DNA of 64,000 bases from Symsagittifera roscoffensis (GCF_963678635.1 NC_087062.1:64393253-64457252); one strand, 5' to 3'; counted from the first letter of the stretch, positions 21,250 through 36,200 are shown. Notes: generated by a model not told the origin, from the letters alone. Translations and numbers: made by a program.

Positions 21250-24200
21250 AAATTCAGATTCTATAAAATACACTGAAGTTACTAGAACATACCAAGATGA
21301 TGAAGGTAACGAAGTAGTCGAGAAGAAATATTATAAAGCAGAAAGTTCTAGAATTTCCGACCTTGTTTCGAAGCCGGAATTTGAAATCACCGCTGTTAAT
21401 TTAGACTCAGAGGAAGTTAGAGAACGGTTGGTTACATCTGGCGTCATTGATACTGAAACATGGGCAAGACGAACGATGTCAAGTTCAATGTTAAACTTGG
21501 ACTCCTTTGATAGAGGTGAAAGATTTCAAAGTGTGCAGAACCTTTCTTCGAGGTTTGAAACAGTTGAAGAATTTGTGATCGAACAAGAAATTGAGAAAGA
21601 TGAAAAAGGCGATGAAAAAATTTTGACCGAAAAAACTTACCCACTGCACGAGACGACAGATGAGGAAACCCCTTGGAAACCCAAATCTTTTGAAAACAAA
21701 GACTACATTGTAGAAGTGACGGTAGTAAAAACAAATGCAAATGGAAAGCAAATTGAAGAAACTAGAAAATTTGCTAAAGACGATCCGGCTATTGAAGATT
21801 TCGTGGCCAACAGAGAAATAGTGAGCCAGCAGACATTCAGCGGTAAATTTACGAGAACAGTAATCGAGGAAACTCGATCGGAAAAAATACGACTCGAAGG
21901 TACGCCTGACTTTTTTGAGTCGTCAAGCACAAAAATAAGCACAAGACTAGAGAAAGAGTTTTACGAAGAAGGCGCGGGCATCGAAAAGTCAAAACAAAGA
22001 GTGGGATCAACAATGTTCATCAATGAATATCATCAAAACAACAGTTCGTCAGAGGTCAAAGAAACGTTCAAAGTAGAAAGGTCAGGAAAAATCGCATCTT
22101 TGAAATCTTACAGTGTTGATCAGGTGTCGATTGTGGTAAAAGGAAGCAGAGTTCAAGAAAAATTCCTTCTGAAAAGCGAGGATTTAAATCAAGTTGGAAT
22201 TTTTGAGCTCCGAGTTTTTCCTAATTTAGATAGCGAACTAAGTGAAAAATTCATTAACAGAAACAGTTCGGATTACTGGCGATTGAAGGAGAGTGGAATT
22301 CTTCCAAAAGATTTGTCGCAAGGTCAAAGTTTTTCGCACACTGAGATTGCGGTTGAGATTACAGTTCCAGGAACTGAGAAGGATATCAATTTAGAGCACG
22401 TCTACATTTATAAATGCCATGACCAGGAGCTTCTTGAGTTTCTGAAAATAAACAATTTGACTGCTCATTTTGACGAAATGAAGAGAAAAGCTCTACTTGG
22501 AATCACAGAAACAGGAGACACGACTCTAGGAAACGAAGCAGAATCATCAAGCGATTTGGACATATCATCAACTGCCGATGTCGTGGTGGTCGTCGAGCAT
22601 TTCCAGGACTTAAAAGGTCAACTTTTTGTGATTGTTAAATTCCAGAGTTTTATGGAAGAGAAGGTGTACAAGTATCCTGCAGACGATCCGGAACTCCTGG
22701 AGATGGTTAGGAATGAAACAATTCCAGCTGAGTCGTTGCCACATTTAATGGTCGTCATTGGCAACGAAGTCAATGAAAATCGTAATTCAAGTCAGTCCAG
22801 AAATGAGTTCGACAGCAGCAGTGATGAAAAACAATCTGAAAATTCTTCTGACGAAGAGCTAATTGAAATATTGAATACCGACGGAACAAAACAGTTTTTC
22901 AAACTGAACGATCCTGAACTACTTAAGCAAGTCAGAGGAACGCAATATGAACGAGAAATAGTTCAGCTGCGAAAGAGTGCTTCGCGTCTCAGCGTGAACA
23001 GCCGCTCAAAGACTAAAAAACGAGGCTCAACAAGCCAAGTCAAGGTTCGACGGAGATGGTCATCAAGCTCGGGTGAGTCATCATCGGATTCAAGCGAAGA
23101 AGAATACGAAGGTTATAAGGTCACACTTTTGTCTATTAAGCTAGAAGAGAGAATTGCAAGCGATGGTTTGAAATATGTTCACGTGACCAAAGTGTACCAA
23201 AGCGCAAATGACGACGAAGAGATTGAAGTTCAAAAACAAATTGCGCCCGAATCTTCAAAGATTCCCAAATTACGACAGAGGCAAGCAGAGCTCAAAATGA
23301 GAAGAAGAACTAAGTCGCATGTCGACCGATTGGACCTGATGCCACAAATTGAGTTTCACCTTGGAAGCAGTTCCAACATTTACACGCCTAAAAGTCCTGG
23401 AAAACGACCCAGATTATCAACAACCAGGAGCGAGCGATTGGTTGAATCTCCAATTTCAAAATCAATGAGCAATCTTCAGTTTGAAGACTACGGGAGAATA
23501 GAAGCTGAAAACGACGTGCAAATAAATGAATGGACGTTTCGCGCAGAAGAAGAAATTACAGACGAAGGCGAAAGATTTGTTCATCTGTTTGAAAATAAAT
23601 ATGGAGACGAGGTCGAAACAATCCACAGAGCCGACTCGCCCACTATAATTGAATTAATTGAAGCAGGCGAGTTGCCCGAATCATTTTTGATCCCAGCATC
23701 GGACGACGAACACGAACAAGTTGTGCAACGGAAATTTATGGTCAAAAAACGACAAATGAACGAAAACCCAACAAGCGATTCGGGTGTAAATCAACAACAC
23801 GAGGATCCCTTGTCGAAGCATAGGTTGAGAGTAGAAGACGCAATTGATAAAGAAACAGGTGATCGTCTGATTCTGCTGACTGAACAGTTTACAGATGAAC
23901 GCGGATCGGATACTTTGAACCAGCAAATACACAGACCGCAGTCACCTAGTATCGTTCAATTAGTCGACAGAGGCTTAGTGCCGGCTTCGTTTTTATTTGA
24001 AGAACCAGAAAGAGATATAATTGAAGAAGATGAAGATGGATTTTTTACTGAAAACGTCGTGAAACGAGTGTATGAACGGGTTTATTCTGACTTCGTGGAA
24101 ATGCCCTTGAGCCCGCGAACTTGTTCGTCATTCGGGGACAACGCAATCGAAGATCTAGAATGGTTCCAGAAAAAAATCAAGCCTGAAGATTTCGATGTCT

Positions 24201-27200
24201 GCGAAGCAGAAATGGACGTTCATGATGTCAAAATTATTGAAGAGTTTTACAACCAATCACCGAGCTTGTTTATCATTTCACGCCGGGGAAAAGCCTTAAA
24301 TGGAAAAATAGCGGCAAAGACCACACGGCATAGAGCTAATTCACCGACCCTGACGCGGTACCTTAAGAGTGGCGTAGAAATCATTAAAATTCATCGCCCT
24401 GTGGATGAAAGCACACTAGCCAAAATCACAGAAGGTGGGCATTTTTTGCCCTATGTTAAGGGATTGGAAGACAAAACGAAACCTTATTTGAACGTCAATG
24501 ACCAGAATTGGAACAAAGGAAAGCTGATGTCACAGCAGTCAGCGTTTTTACGATTCCAGGACTCGGAGCTTCTCAACCAGATTTACCAATCTGTGGACAT
24601 CCGACCATTGAAAGGAAACACCGTCAAAGTCACTTCCTGGCTCGAACCAATTAACGATAAAACATCCGTTGTTTCTGTAGATGCTTTGGAGCAAGTCGAT
24701 TTGTCTAATCAGAAAACAATTTTGCTGAACAAAGTTATTAAAGACCAGGACGGAAATGCATTCCAAGAGGTGAGAAGCTTCGACCCTGAAAGTGAAGTTA
24801 TTTCTGCTCTGGTGGAGGAAGGGCTTCTCCCTAAAAGTGTGACAATTCAAGCCCGAATTGTCTCACCTTATGCAGTTCTTGGCCCCGAGAGTCCCACGTC
24901 CCGCGAGTCTCCGACAAACAAAAAGCATCGCAAAACTTCCGAGAGGTCGGAATTACTTTCAGAAACTCTCAAAAACAAATCGCCAACCAATGAAAATGCG
25001 TGGAAAAAACGAACGGCTAAAACAATCCTCAACATTGACGAAAAGACATTTCCAGGAACTGTTGAAGAAATGCGATCTGAGAAAGGAGACAAGTTTCTAA
25101 ATGTGACTGTGATAGAACCCATCTCAGAAATGCAAAATGATGTACATATTGCCAAGTTTTCACCAAAAAGTGTTTTCATTGACCAAATTGTGAGATACAA
25201 CTGCCTTCCAGTGACCTTGAAAAGTGCCCTTATAACATCTGAAGGTGAAATATTTCACATTAAAGTACCAGTTGCAACTTGGGAATCAGGAAAAGATGAA
25301 GCACACTTAATTGAAATAGTCGAGCAGGAAAAACATGTTGAAACCCAAAAAAAGGAAATCAAAAGCTCGCTACAGAAAAGAGTAGATGCAATAACTACTA
25401 TAAATATCAATGCCAAAAAGGTTACACAAGATGTAAAAGAACCTATTGGACCGACTCCACTTGAAAAAGATGAACAAATTCCATTTGACACTTATGATCA
25501 GGAAGTGTCCATCAAAACTGTGAAGCTGAGAAAAACAGACCTAGTAATAGAAAAGTTCCCGATTTTGAATGAACCGATTGAGGAACCGGAGGAAGAAGAA
25601 ACAAAAGGATCCAAATTTATTTCAAAAGTTTTGAGACAGTTCAAAGGATATTCAGTGTCAGAAGCGCAAGGAACTCCTAACAATGTTCAACAAAAAGAAG
25701 AAAGTTGGAATATTTCGGATCCTTTGGCGATTGACGTTTCAGAAATAGTCGCTGCTACAGTCAGCGTAACCGCAGATGAAAACGAAAAAAGCAAACGAGT
25801 TTCATTCTACGATGATCCTGCCGTAAAAATAATTTTCCCAGACATCAATGAAGACTTTGACAACTTCCCAAAAAATGTTCAGAGCGAAGTGGACAGAATA
25901 ATTGACCAGAAGTCTAAGAAATTAAAAGATAAAGACAGAATCGATGAAGATTTTGACGAAGAAATAGTAGTTCAAGATAAACGGAACTTGGAGAGCACTC
26001 CAGTCGAACTTCCTGATGACGTTTATCAAATTCGAGCGGGTGAATCAAAACCCAAAAGTAGTGGAAACGGTGAAGAGCCGAGTCACATTGTAGTTTTGAG
26101 ACGGGAGATCCGAGACCAAGACGCCGAGGAGTCTAGAACTTACCCGAGAGGAACGGATTTCATTTCGAATTTGATCAAAGACGGAAAGCTTCCCGAGTTG
26201 AAAATTGAGGAGCCCATTGATATTCCGGCAGTTGATTGGATGACATCGGTAGTAGAAGTTGAAAATATATCAATCACACCTCTCAGAGCGAGACCAGATT
26301 TGGATAATACGAGTGGGTCCAGCTTAGAAGCATCAGCTTCCAGTTCACTGCCGGTCACAAACATACACAGTTCAGCTATGACGTCATCTCCTGATATCAC
26401 TAACGAGTTCGAGTCCGGATACGAATCAGTTACTCCAACTCAGAGTTTAGTAGCACAGGGAACAAATTCACCGAGACAGTTATCAAACAAGGTGACTCCT
26501 TCGAGAGTTTCCGAAATGCCGGCCGATGCCACAATTTCAGAAGAGGTAGCGGAGGATAGTTTGAAAAACGAACCCAGTAAAGTAGATGTTGACGATGACG
26601 AAAATAAGGAGCCAATTGATGATTACAAGTCGGTTTTGGCAGTCAACCGAATCGGACTTTCCGAAGAAACGGCCGATTTTGATGAAGATGTTCAAGAATC
26701 CGAGTCGAACCAAGAGGTGAAAGACTTAGCAAAACCATTAGTCTTGGATGTTGACAACAAATTAGAAAACGCGGGTAAAGAATTGGCGTATCAGAGAGTA
26801 AGTGATGTTCAATTAGAAGAATCAGAAAATGGTCGAAACGAAACAGCAGAGCCAACTTTGCTTAATCAAGGAATAGCCTTTGCAAAAGACTTGATAGACG
26901 AAAAAAATTTGAACGAGACCGAACCAATTTATAACCCATTGATAACCCATACCAATGATGAAATACAAAACATTTCGCTTCAAATTGACAAAAGCCTGGA
27001 CAATATTCAAGCTGAAAATTTCGAGGAGCCAAAAACAACCGTTGAGCCAGAAACCAAAAATGAGAAACATTCGGAAATTCCGATTCAGTACACAGGAGAA
27101 AACGAAGCAAATATTTCATTGAACGTAATCACAGAAACTACAGAACCTTGTTATACAATAGCCAAGTACAGTTTCTTGGCTCAAACTGAACCATATACTG

Positions 27201-30200
27201 AAGAAGTTACAATTTCGCACATATCATTGAAGTCGGAGGCCACGCAGCCAAACGAACAATTGGCCGAAGAAATCGTGCAGGTTTCAGAGACGAATAAAGT
27301 TGAACTTAACGAACAGGTAAAAAGCGCAAATAGTTCTAAAGAAGCAAGGTTCAATGTGACTTCAAATCATGTTATTCCATTGGACTCCCAAATTTTGGAG
27401 GACTTTATCGATAGGAAACTTCAAACGCCAGTTCAAAACGAGCCAGATGTCCATTTTGAAGAAGATAAAGACAATGAGACACCAGTGTCGAGAAATGCCA
27501 TTTCGCGAATAGAAGATTTCAATGAAAAACCATTTGACGAAAAAACAGAATACTTAGAAATCGTGAACAAGAACAAAATTGAGCTGAAAGAATCATCGAA
27601 CGACTTAGAAGATCCGATTGATGAAACATCAGCGATGAGTCCAATACAGTACAAAACTGGCGATGTTTCTCATGAGAAAGGAGAATATACTGAAGACTTA
27701 GTTATCGATAAAACCATTGGCGCGGAATCCACTCCCACAAGTAGTGAGATGCACATAGAAGAACCTGTGTTTCTGGCCAGGATTTCCCATGTAGCTAAGC
27801 TGGTAGAAAACTTCTCGGATGAAACCGTTCAGCAAATTTCAGCTGAAGTACCAAAAGAAGCGCATTTAGACATTTCAAATGATGACTCAGAAGCTAATGA
27901 AGACCTCTTGGATCCTGAAATTTTCCTCCAATACGCTCCTATGGAAACTTTTGAACCCGATGTGAATATAATTACAGAACTAGAAAGTTCTGAGCCCGCA
28001 CTAGCGGGTCAAAAATTGATCGATAATAACTCGAGCGAAAAATTAAGCGTTAACTATAATACGACTGGAAAGCCCCTTCAATATATCTCAGCACAAAATA
28101 CCAATATGCCGAGCGATGATTTATCAAAACTAGAAGAGCCTATTGAACTCAACCCCGATACCAGAACAGTAGAATCATCACCAGCAAACGCATTTAGTTC
28201 AGATAAAACTCCCGTATCATATGCTCAAAATGGAGACGAAATAATTGTCGAAACAGAAGTCACTGAAAAATTAAAAACGTTGTCCCCAAAAGAATTATCT
28301 ACACAACAAACAAACAATAATCTAGAGCCAATAGATCAAGATAAACATCAGTCTATCAATATTCAACAAGCAATTCCAACAAAAATTGAAAAATCAGTAT
28401 CAGAGGAAGTATCAAGCATAAAAGATCCCTTATCCGAGAATCCAGAGCTCAGGGGTGAAACAATCAGAACGAGCAATCTACTGCCAAATGATCAAACTCA
28501 AGTTTCATTACTAGTAAATCAAAGCGCCGAGCTAAACGACGAAGAAAATACAGAAAAAATGGAATCTAAGCATCCAAATGAACTGATTCCCCAGGAAACG
28601 AAAATTAACCTGGAAACTCCTCTCAATTCAGACGAACGCAACAGGCCAATTCAATTTGCTCCTACTTCATTTGAAGAAGTGCTTAAGGATGACGAAACAA
28701 ATATGGCCACTCCGATTTCTGAAAACCCAGAGATAGTTATCACAGGAGGACAGCCTATAAATTTACGGCCCAGTGATAAAATTGAGGTTTCATATCTTGT
28801 GAAAAAAGACCCAGACCAAAAGATAGATGAAACCTTAGAAAATTTCGATTCAATGGAGCCCAATGAACTCATTCTACGGGAAACCAGTAATGACTTAGAA
28901 GCTCCTCCTGATTCAAAAGAACAGATAAAGCCTATTCAATTTGTACCTTCATCATTTGTAGAAATACCACAAGATAGCGAATCTCATATCACTACTCCCA
29001 TTACTGAAAATACTGAAGCAATAATGTTTGGAAGAGATGACACGAGTATATTTCCAAACAGTCAAATTCATGTTTCACATCTACAGAATAAAGATGTAAT
29101 TGAGCAAACAGACGAAGAAGCAGCAAAATTCGAATCTGCGGAACCAAAAGAAATACTTCCACAAGAAGTTAAAAATAGTCTAGAAGGTTCTCCGTCTTTT
29201 GCTAACCAATCAAAACCAATTCAATTTGCCAAAATGACATTCGACGAGGTGCCTCATGAAAAAGAATCTCTTGTACCCACTCCTATTTCTGAGAATCTTG
29301 ACTCCAAAGCAAATGAGGGAGAGTCCGGGCATTCATTACCCAGAACTCAGTCTCCTTTGTCACACATGACTAATGAAGAAACGTCTGAGATAACAGAGGA
29401 AACAGTTGAAGATCTGAAATCAATGGTTCCGAATCAAATTACTCCACGTGAATCTAACAGTAAACTAGAAGCTTTCCCCGGTGGTTCAGAAAACCAAATG
29501 AAGCCAATTCAATTTGCTCCTACGTCCTATGAAGAGTTCCCGCAAGACAACGAATCTAAATTGGAAACACCGATTAAAGAAAACCCGGAGGCCAAAACAG
29601 TCGAAGATGACTCTACAGGTTTGATGTCCGGGGATCGGATTCCTATTTCGCATCTGCTCAGCAAAAACAATCATGAATCAACAGAAGAAAATGCAGAGGA
29701 ATTTAGTTCTGAGCCTCCAACTGAAATAATTGCTCTGGAAGCCAAAAGCAACCTGGAATCATCTCCAATTTCAGAACAGCAATCTAAGCCAATTCAATAT
29801 GTTCTTAACTCAGTTGAAGAAGCACCACAGGAAAAAGAGTCTACTATAACATCTCCACAACCTTCAGAATCAGAAAATACTATCGTGCAAAGCGATATAG
29901 TAATCAAAGCACCTGAAACCATTATCCCAGTTTCTACGGTTCAGACCAAAAAAGAGCAGGATAATGCAAGAGAAAGTACAGATTTTCTTCTTGCAAATGA
30001 GGCAAAGCAAATAACCCCGTCTGAAACTAACAATGAGCTCGAAAACTTAATAGAAGACTGCGAGAACATTGGAAGCCTTCAGTATGCTCCATCAATAGAG
30101 ACCAAACTTTCGGACGAAGAAACCGAAACCCTAACAAATCGGGAATCACTCGAAGGGGCCGAGAGAAGAATAGAAACCAGCGAGTTCAAGCAAGAACCGC

Positions 30201-33200
30201 CGGCTTTTATGGTGAGCATTTCACATATCGCTAGAATAGAAGGAGAGTCTGTCGAAGAAAATGTTCGAGAGCTATCAATCATTGTTCCACAGGAAGCTGA
30301 CCTAGAAGACCTTGACCATGCAGTAGACTTCGAAGCAACAAAAACGTCAGAATTTTTAATACAATATGGACCAGTTGAAACAATAGAAGCTGATGAGGCG
30401 TTAACTGTGAAAGTTTTCACGGCCGAACTGGTGTCTGCTGAAATAAATATGAGCATCAGCGAAACTACCGAAGAACTTCCTCTGATTGTTCAGACCGTTT
30501 CTGAGTCACAAGATAGCGAAATTGTGACTAGAGAGGAAAAACTGGAGGAATTTGAGGTCAGAGCTCCTGATGATGTTCAGATAGTCAAAGGAGAACACAG
30601 TCCTCCAGTCAGACCCGAATTTACAAAACAAAACTTAAACTTTGTAGCAAAACGGTTCGATAAGCGGACAGAAGAAACAATACATGACATTTCTGAGAAT
30701 CATGACTCCAAAGCAAATGAGGGAGAGTCCGGGCATTCATTACCCAGAACTCAGTCTCCTTTGTCACACATGACTAATGAAAAAACGTCTGAGATAACAG
30801 AGGAAACAGTTGAAGATCTGAAATCAATGGTTCCGAATCAAATTACTCCACGTGAATCTAACAGTAAACTAGAAGCTTGCCCCGGTGGTTCAGAAAACCA
30901 AATGAAGCCAATTCAATTTGCTCCTACGTCCTATGAAGAGTTCCCGCAAGACAACGAATCTAAATTGGAAACACCGATTAAAGAAAACCCGGAGGCCAAA
31001 ACAGTCGAAGATGACTCTACAGGTTTGATATCCGGGGATCGGATTCCTATTTCGCATCTGCTCAGCAAAAACAATCATGAATCAACAGAAGAAAATGTAG
31101 AGGAATTTAGTTCTGAGCCTCCAACTGAAATAATTGCTCTGGAAGCCAAAAGCAACCTGGAATCATCTCCAAATTCAGAACAGCAATCTAAGCCAATTCA
31201 ATATGTTCTTAACTCAGTTGAAGAAGCACCACAGGAAAAAGAGTCTACTATAACATCTCCACAACCTTCAGAATCAGAAAATACTATCGTGCAAAGCGAT
31301 ATAGTAATCAAAGCACCTGAAACCATTATCCCAGTTTCTACGGTTCAGACCAAAAATCAGTATGCTCCATCAATAGAGACCAAACTTTCGGACGAAGAAA
31401 CCGAAACCCTAACAAATCGGGAATCACTCGAAGGGGCCGAGAGAAGAATAGAAACCAGCGAGTTCAAGCAAGAACCACCGGCTTTTATGGTGAGCATTTC
31501 ACATATCGCTAGAATAGAAGGAGAGTCTGTCGAAGAAAATGTTCGAGAGCTATCAATCATCGTTCCACAGGAAGCTGACCTAGAAGACCTTGACCATGCA
31601 GTAGACTTCGAAGCAACAAAAACGTCAGAATTTTTAATACAATATGGACCAGTTGAAACAATAGAAGCTGATGAGGCGTTAACTGTGAAAGTTTTCACGG
31701 CCGAACTGGTGTCTGCTGAAATAAATATGAGCATCAGCGAAACTACCGAAGAACTTCCTCTGATTGTTCAGACCGTTTCTGAGTCACAAGATAGCGAAAT
31801 TGTGACTAGAGAGGAAAAACTGGAGGAATTTGAGGTCAGAGCTCCTGATGATGTTCAGATAGTCAAAGGAGAACACAGTCCTCCAGTCAGACCCGAATTT
31901 ACAAAACAAAACTTAAACTTTGTAGCAAAACGGTTCGATGAGCGGACAGAAGAAACAATACATGATATCGGTGAAAGAATTGCTGTGATTCCTCATGAAG
32001 CGAGTCCTGAAACAAAAGACAACAAAAATAAAGCTGAATTTCAACCGTTCCAGATAACTTATGAAAATTTTCCCGAAAAGGAAATCGAAACCGTTGCTGA
32101 AGAAGTTTCTGAAGTCCCAGAAAGCATTTTGCCGACTTTTGAAATTAACGAACCAGAGTTCAACTCGGAGTTCCATAATACAGCAGAGCAAATTTCTCTA
32201 TTTATTCACGAAGAAACAGAAATCTTTCCAGAATTGGGAATTGGAATGGAACAGTTATCTGAAAAAATGTGTCTAAAATCCTCTATAAGTGATGAGAAAA
32301 TAAAGCCGAAGTCAATCGTAGCCTTCACAATACCTGACGACAAGGGGAAAATGGAAGAAATGACGCAGATATTGCCAGACTTGGAGTATCAAGAACTAGT
32401 ACAATACGACAGTGGTAAAAAAGACGGTGGGCACCTAAGAGAAGATGCTAATAGATACCAGCCTGAAACGCACACTGGGAATCTTGTAGAGGAGCTTGAT
32501 AAAGAAATACTAGAAGCAGTTAGTCCCAATTTGCTCAGTCAGACCATCGAATTTGCAAAACCAAGCGAAATTGAAACCAACCGAGATTTGAGAAGCGGAA
32601 AAACCGATTTCCAAGTCACGAAGTCACTACAAATCGGAGAAGAAGTTCCAGAACTATCCGAAATCGAGAATATGGAATTGGAACATGGTGAACTAATTCC
32701 AGGTCTTACAGCTCTTCAAATCGAGGAATTGGCGAAGCTTGAAAGCAATGATACTGCAAATTGCAACGAAGTACCAGAATCTGTAGTGAAGGATTCTGCG
32801 ACAACAGATGATATTGTTACAACAGAAGTTTCCTTTAAAATTTTGGCGGATGATAAATTTTTTGAAAAAACACTCCCTGGAATGGAAAGTGACGATGAAA
32901 GCAAAAGTGAAAGTTCAACCGATATTATTGCCGACGTTGAAATTAAGCCAGTTAATGATGCAATAATTCAAAACATCGAAGAAATTGGCAAGAGATTTGT
33001 TCACCTGTCAATCAAAACTATCAAAGAAGAGGGCGAAATTGTTGTCGAATATCGAAGATACGGTTTAGATGCACCTGAGCTGTCGAGCATTCAAGGCGAC
33101 ACAAAGAACTTCCTAGAACACCCAGAACAGTACATAGAGGTCACCAAGATGGAAAATGATGGAACTGAGACAAAACAGGTCACACGTTATTATCGATTTG

Positions 33201-36200
33201 ACGATCCTGAACTACAAAAATACTTGAATCAAACCGGCGTTGAGCCCACAGATCAAATTTCAAAAATGAGCCACCAGATCGCAGATGCATCATTGCTGGA
33301 CAAGTCTGGATTTTTGAAGGGATCACTGGAGTATTATCTTGATGAAAATTCAAATTACACTGTGTTTGTGAAGTTCGTAGAAAAATCTCCACTTAACGAA
33401 ACAGTTACTGAAGTTCGCAACTATCTGTCGCAGGAGTCTGAAAATTTCACAGTGCCTATTTCTCAAATTGACATGGGTTCTTTCACACCTTTTAAAGAGC
33501 AATTCTATGAACTCGATTTCAGTTTCAGTCTCGCCAATCAACAAGTCGTAAGAGTCAAAAGATGGTCCCCGATTTCAGATTCGTTCTTCGCACACTTGAT
33601 GAAAACTGAGTTTCCTGATAACGAAAAACTTTCTGAAAAAGAAAAATCGGAAACCTTAAAGTTGTCAAGACCAGTAAAACAGCCAGAAGATTTTCTTCTG
33701 CAATTTGTTCCTTCAGAAGTTAGAGAATCAGCAAGAGCTGTTTGCTTAGAAATCAACCCCGTTTCTGCCGTGAGAGTAAAGGAGCATCGATTCAACGAAA
33801 AGTTTAATATCGTTGACATTGACATAATTCTTCAAACGCCTTCAGAAGAAGAAGCAACTTCAGGCAGAAAAAATAGAACTAATGAGAAAACCGGAATTGC
33901 AAAACGCCCAGAAACTCTTGAGATTCCAGAAAAAAATCCTGAAAATGCTGAAATTAAAGTTGTCCGGCATAGATTTTATTCGACTGTACCAGAGGTGACA
34001 ACATTGAAACAAAAACGACTAATTTATCAGACACGAAAGGAAAGGAAAGTTATAGGGATACTATTTGAGGTTCAAAAAACAACCACTGATATCTTGGATC
34101 GAAGAGTTTCCAAAACGAGCAGATATGTTAACCCAGGTGACGAAGTGATCAACTCACATGAACTTAGGCCAATGAATCATCTTCTGAAACTGCATCTCGA
34201 GGAGTTTGAAGACGAACGATTGCACACAAAGAACCCCGAAGTGTGTCCAAAAATAGATACCAATCGAGAGCAGTTCCGAGTTGAAGCCCAAACTGATATG
34301 GTTGAAAGGATCTCATTAGAGGAAAAGTATGACCAATCAGGAAACGGAGAAAGAACGATTAGCAGGTTTATAAATGAGCAAAAATTGGATTGTATTGTTG
34401 AAACTCGAAGTTACAAATCGTCATTGAAACGAATTTTGATTGAGACTTCGTCAAGATCTAATGCAGATGTGGAGGCTCCAAAATTTTACGAGTTCACAAT
34501 TATCCAGAAAAAAGAAGCCCAAGTTGTGCGGAACAGGGTTTGGATTCCAACCAGTTCTAAACTTCCGAACTTTTTAACTGACATGGAGGAATTGCCTATA
34601 GCAGGTAACCGAAAGTTCATTGCAGAAGCCCCAGACAAAGAAGGCGAAGAAACTGCGGTAAATGTTTTATTCAGCGATAATTTGAATATAATCAAGGCTG
34701 AACATCTAGATATTTGGGGACTTATCGATGCCAATAGAATGGACATTCTTGATTTCGAGGAGCTGACGCCTCGGGTTAGGAGTGGCCGAGTTGTAATCGA
34801 AGTAAGACCAGTGATAAGCATGGCTATCACTGAATTTTGGGACGGTGAAACACGCTGGGTTTTGAAATCACGAAAAATGTTGGAGTATGACAAAGTCTAT
34901 ACACTTACGTCATTCTTGAAAGTGAAAACACCCAGTATCAAGAAAATTAGAAAGTCAACGTCTATGTTGAAAATATTCGGTTCTTCTGTATTTGGTAGCC
35001 GAAGAGTGGTCAGCCGAAAATCGAGATCAAAAAGCCAGTCAGATTTATTGCATCGACAAGCATCCAAATTGTATTTGGCAATGCATTCAGGTCTAGAAAA
35101 GCTTCCCACTTTCGAAGTGAAAAAGAAAAACCTGGAGTCAATCAGAGATCAAACAAAAACAAATGTAATAGAAATAAAATCAAGATCAACCAAACTTCCA
35201 GAAGAGGAAAAAGAATTGGAATCAGACGAAGAAGAAAATCTAGAAACTATTGAACCCACTCCCATTGGAATAAGTGTGAAACAGATACGTCAAAATCCGA
35301 TGTCCAAGGTAGTAATTTTCGAAGGGACTTCTCGATATAGCCACGGAAACTCATTCATGGAGAGAAGGACGTATAGATCAGATGACCCAGAATTAAGTCG
35401 AGCTCTTGAAGAGGACCCGACTGCAATCGTTTTACCTTTGGATCCAAATGACTTGCCAAGAGAGCATGAAACGGTTCACAAAGGTAACGTGGAAGCTGCT
35501 CCTTTGACTATAAACGTACGAGGTAGTGATGGAAGTAGTTTCTTGTACCGATACATTGACGGAAAAGTTATGAGCGACGACAATTTAGACACTATAGAAC
35601 GTCCAAATGTCGAAGTTTCACTTTTTGAGCCCATGCAAGAAATGACGCCAATAGAATTTGATCTAACTCCAAAAAATGAGAAAACAGATGAAAGAAAACG
35701 GAGCGTCGAGAAGGTTCAAAAGCGAGTTCTCAAAATAGTTCGACCTGGAAGCGAAGAGCAACTTACATTAGAAGAAGCTTTCAGAAGAGATATAATTGAC
35801 TCGGATACATATTTGAACTTGAAGCAAAGGAACAGCTTGCAAAGACCACGTGTGTATGACCCGGTAACAGCTCAGCCAATGAGGTTAGACAAAATGGAGA
35901 TACTGGGAGTTGAACTGCCACCAACGATGCGTAGAATTGTCCATCATGATTTTGCGGTGTCTGAAAGCAGTTTGGTGAGTTGGGATTCAGAAGAGTTAGG
36001 AGCCAGGGAAGTATCAGCTGACCAGGTTGTGCTAGCTCAACAACCACAAGGGGTTTCAAAGTTTGACAAGAACCTTGATAGCCCATCGATTCAACACAAA
36101 GCAATTGCGATTACTTTGCCTCAAGTGAAGACATTGCATTCAAAAGCGAAAGAAAACCAGGAGCCAATTTTGATGGCTGAAAAAGAACCTGAATATAAAG

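Larger units (their letters stand above)
26216..32930 (+). repeat. Giant exon zone 3: acidic, mostly disordered repeats
   Basis: About 2,240 residues rich in Glu, Ser, Thr, Pro and Asn, probably unstructured. Loose repeats of two kinds alternate: one containing ISHIA/ISHVA plus P-x-E-A-x-L, and one containing P-I-Q-F/Y. The clearest run is at 28646-29880. The zone also holds the tandem duplication 29287-31968. Its likely role is an extended spacer; that is inference from composition only. Confidence 0.7.

Noticed and set aside
30079-31734. Two identical 125-residue minus-strand frames (30079-30456 and 31357-31734)
   Set aside because: They are duplicated only because the sense coding sequence is duplicated; not independent genes.
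34486-34893. 135-residue minus-strand frame
   Set aside because: Shadow of the giant exon, Ser/Leu-rich as expected for antisense of this coding sequence.
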